Shown here: positions 5,194-6,948 of the stretch, in pieces
Layout: each line of letters starts with the position of its first letter
Numbering within the stretch: position 1 is the stretch's first letter
Assembly (NCBI GenBank): GCA_913055965.1
Contig: CAJXKX010000107.1
Span: 1-6,948 of the forward strand
Direction of reading: 5' to 3'
DNA from: an uncultured Roseovarius sp.
GTDB lineage: Bacteria > Pseudomonadota > Alphaproteobacteria > Rhodobacterales > Rhodobacteraceae
DNA length: 6,948 nucleotides
Notes under the pieces: model-generated
What the model was told of the DNA's origin: nothing
Seen by the model: only the letters and a program-made list of their open reading frames with translations
Database searches by the model: none
Made by a program: the position numbers and the translations under genes

Positions 5194-5877
5194 ATGGGAA
5201 AAAGCGTCCTGGTGCCGCTGATCTTCGGCATCGCCGGTGTGGCGGTGCTCCTGGGGCTGGGCAAGTGGCAGCTTGACCGGCTGGCATGGAAGGAAGGCAT
5301 CCTCGCCGAGATCGAGGCGCGGATATCGGCCGATCCGGTGCCCCTGCCCGAGAGCCCGGAGGCGGAGGCCGACCGCTATCTGCCGGTGCGTGCCACCGGC
5401 GAGATCGGCACGCGGGCGCTGCGGGTGCTGGTCAGCACGAAACAGGCGGGGGCGGGGTATCGGCTGATTTCGGGTTTCGAGACCGGGGGGCGGCGCGTTC
5501 TGCTCGATCGCGGCTATATCCCGGTGGCGGACGACATCCCGGCGAGCGGCGGCACCGTGACGGTGACCGGTAACCTGCACTGGCCCGACGACCGGCTGAG
5601 TTCGACCCCCGAGAACGACGTGGCGGGCAACACATGGTTCGCGCGGGATATCGCGCAGATGGCCGGAGAACTGGAGACCGAGCCGCTGATGATCGTGGCG
5701 CGGGCGGTGTCGCCGCCGGAACAGGGCGTGACGCCCCTGCCGGTAGACAGCGCGGGCATCCCGAACGATCACCTGGAATACGCGATCACGTGGTTTTCGC
5801 TGGCCGTCATCTGGGCGGCGATGACCGGGGCATTCATCTGGCGCGCGCGGCGCGGCGGCAAGGGGACAGGGCGATGA
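5194..5877 (+). CDS. surf1: Surf1 family oxidase assembly protein (heme a insertion)
   Basis: The 227-residue SURF1/Shy1 homologue is a membrane protein that binds heme a and helps place it into subunit I of cytochrome c oxidase. The topology is typical: TM1 about 4-22, a large periplasmic domain, TM2 about 197-216 and a basic C-terminal tail. Signatures are GKWQLDRLAWKE (23-34), the RYLPVRATGE strand (61-70), GYRLISGF...RRVLLDRGYIPV (88-111) and the C-terminal NDHLEYAITWFSLA (191-204), whose His193 is the conserved histidine linked to heme binding in bacterial Surf1 proteins. A purine-rich GAGAGTGG (5183-5190) directly precedes the ATG at 5194. The gene follows the terminator-like hairpin and overlaps thrC by ATGA (5874-5877). 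Confidence 0.95.
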   Translation: MGKSVLVPLIFGIAGVAVLLGLGKWQLDRLAWKEGILAEIEARISADPVPLPESPEAEADRYLPVRATGEIGTRALRVLVSTKQAGAGYRLISGFETGGRRVLLDRGYIPVADDIPASGGTVTVTGNLHWPDDRLSSTPENDVAGNTWFARDIAQMAGELETEPLMIVARAVSPPEQGVTPLPVDSAGIPNDHLEYAITWFSLAVIWAAMTGAFIWRARRGGKGTGR

Positions 5878-6948
5878 GATATGTGTCGACGCGGGGGACG
5901 GCCCCGGTGCTGAGCTTCGAGGAGGCGATGCTGACGGGGCTGGCGCGCGACGGCGGGCTGTATCTGCCCGAGCGCATCCCGCAGATGAGCGCCGCGGAGA
6001 TCCGCGCGCTGGAGGGGGTGAGCTATGAGGAGGCGGCGTTTCGGGTGATGCGGCCCTATATCGGCGACGCCTTCACCGACGACGAATTCCGCGGGATCAT
6101 CGCGCGGGCCTATGCGGGGTTCGGCCACGCGGCGCGGGCACCTCTCAAGCAGCTCGATAGCGGGCATTTCCTGCTGGAGTTGTTCCACGGCCCGACGCTG
6201 GCGTTCAAGGATTTCGCCATGCAGCTGATCGGGCAGCTTTTCGAGGCGTCCCTGAAGCGCTCGGGACGGCGGGTGTGTATCGTCGGCGCGACCTCCGGCG
6301 ATACCGGGTCGGCGGCGATCGAGGCGTTTCGGGGGCTGGAGGCGGTGGATGTGTTCATCCTCTATCCGCATGGCCGCGTCAGCGAGGTGCAGCGGCGGCA
6401 GATGACGACGCCGGGCGAGAGCAACGTGCATGCGCTGGCCATCGACGGGCATTTCGACGATGCGCAGGCGCGGGTGAAGGACATGTTCAACGATTTCGCC
6501 TTTCGCGACGCGGTGGGGCTGGCGGGCGTGAACTCGATCAACTGGGCGCGGGTGCTGGCGCAGGTTGTGTATTACTTTACCTCCGCCGTGAGCCTCGGCG
6601 CGCCGGATCGCAAGGTGTCGTTCACCGTGCCCACGGGCAATTTCGGCGATGTGTTCGCGGGCCATATCGCGCGGGCCATGGGCCTGCCCATCGAGCGGCT
6701 GGTGGTGGCCACCAACCGCAACGACATCCTGCACCGCTGCCTGAGCACCGGCGAATATCGCCCCGACGGTGTGGCCCCGACGATCAGCCCGTCGATGGAT
6801 ATCCAGGTGAGTTCGAATTTCGAGCGCGCGCTCTACTATGCCTACGGGCAGGACGGACGCGCGGTGGCGCAAGTGATGGACGAACTGAAGGCGGGCGGAT
6901 TCTCCGTGAGCCAGGGGGCGCTGGAAAGCTTGCGCGAGGTGTTCGACA
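5874..6948 (+). CDS. thrC: Threonine synthase, PLP-dependent (3' end outside window)
   Basis: The reading frame stays open from the ATG at 5874 to the window edge, giving 358 complete codons of an enzyme usually about 460 residues long, so roughly the last fifth is missing only because the window ends. It converts O-phosphohomoserine to threonine plus phosphate in the cytoplasm, the last step of threonine synthesis. The N-terminus MRYVSTRG...ARDGGLYLP (1-32) is classic for the longer fold-type II ThrC class. The PLP Schiff-base lysine is Lys112 in FHGPTLAFKDF (104-114). Other cofactor motifs are GATSGDTGSAA (138-148) and the phosphate loop PTGNFGD (253-259). The start overlaps the surf1 stop (ATGA), implying coupled translation. 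The functional link to oxidase assembly is not obvious; the adjacency recurs in this bacterial group. Confidence 0.96.
   Translation, partial: MRYVSTRGTAPVLSFEEAMLTGLARDGGLYLPERIPQMSAAEIRALEGVSYEEAAFRVMRPYIGDAFTDDEFRGIIARAYAGFGHAARAPLKQLDSGHFLLELFHGPTLAFKDFAMQLIGQLFEASLKRSGRRVCIVGATSGDTGSAAIEAFRGLEAVDVFILYPHGRVSEVQRRQMTTPGESNVHALAIDGHFDDAQARVKDMFNDFAFRDAVGLAGVNSINWARVLAQVVYYFTSAVSLGAPDRKVSFTVPTGNFGDVFAGHIARAMGLPIERLVVATNRNDILHRCLSTGEYRPDGVAPTISPSMDIQVSSNFERALYYAYGQDGRAVAQVMDELKAGGFSVSQGALESLREVFD

Noticed and set aside
5769..6872. 367-codon minus-strand open frame opposite thrC
   Set aside because: The plus strand encodes a well-conserved threonine synthase with all cofactor motifs; the reverse frame shows no family signature.
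1..6948. Mobile elements, CRISPR arrays, tRNA genes or a new multi-gene defence or biosynthesis system
   Set aside because: No direct-repeat arrays, transposase or integrase motifs, or tRNA-like folds were found; every large coding region belongs to a well-known core family in its usual order.

Overview
The window looks like a chromosomal segment of an alphaproteobacterium of the order Rhodobacterales (Roseobacter/Rhodobacter/Paracoccus relatives). It is strongly GC-rich and third-position-G/C biased. It carries the gene order ctaC-ctaB-small ORF-ctaG-ctaE-surf1-thrC with a divergent tldD, which is the arrangement known from that group. The subunit II sequence is also close to Paracoccus-type CtaC, including a predicted mature N-terminal glutamine. 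There are no signs of mobile DNA, CRISPR, rRNA or tRNA. This is a core-genome region, and its less obvious content lies in the intergenic DNA and in one very small membrane protein.

Layout. Positions 3-1424 (minus strand) encode complete TldD, a metalloprotease subunit. Positions 1425-1631 are the divergent control region, with a perfect FNR/FixK-type inverted repeat (1470-1483) and a GC-rich leader able to form alternative hairpins. On the plus strand follow ctaC (1632-2519, CuA subunit II), a gap filled by a long hairpin (2526-2568), ctaB (2589-3536, heme O synthase), a 54-residue single-TM protein (3533-3697), ctaG (3697-4278, Cox11 copper chaperone) and ctaE (4304-5104, subunit III). The 5105-5193 gap holds an AT-rich element that I recognise as a dispersed Rhodobacterales intergenic repeat, fused to a terminator-like hairpin with a T-tract. 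After it come surf1 (5194-5877) and thrC (5874 to the window end, truncated by the window edge).

How the genes work together. ctaC and ctaE encode two of the three core subunits of aa3-type cytochrome c oxidase; subunit I (ctaD) and heme A synthase (ctaA) are not in this window. CtaB makes heme O, the precursor of heme A. CtaG delivers copper to CuB of subunit I. Surf1 assists insertion of heme a. ctaB, the small ORF and ctaG are chained by stop/start overlaps, as are surf1 and thrC, which indicates translational coupling. The terminator-like element between ctaE and surf1 may split the cluster into an oxidase unit and a surf1-thrC unit.

Most worth following up: (1) the 54-residue protein, whose RN...G-x-T...S-x-E-x-F pattern around one TM segment resembles my recollection of the mitochondrial Cox1-assembly factor COA3; (2) the FNR/FixK box in the tldD-ctaC divergent region; (3) the 18-bp stem between ctaC and ctaB; (4) the repeat-terminator composite before surf1. 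I see no wholly new multi-gene system here.
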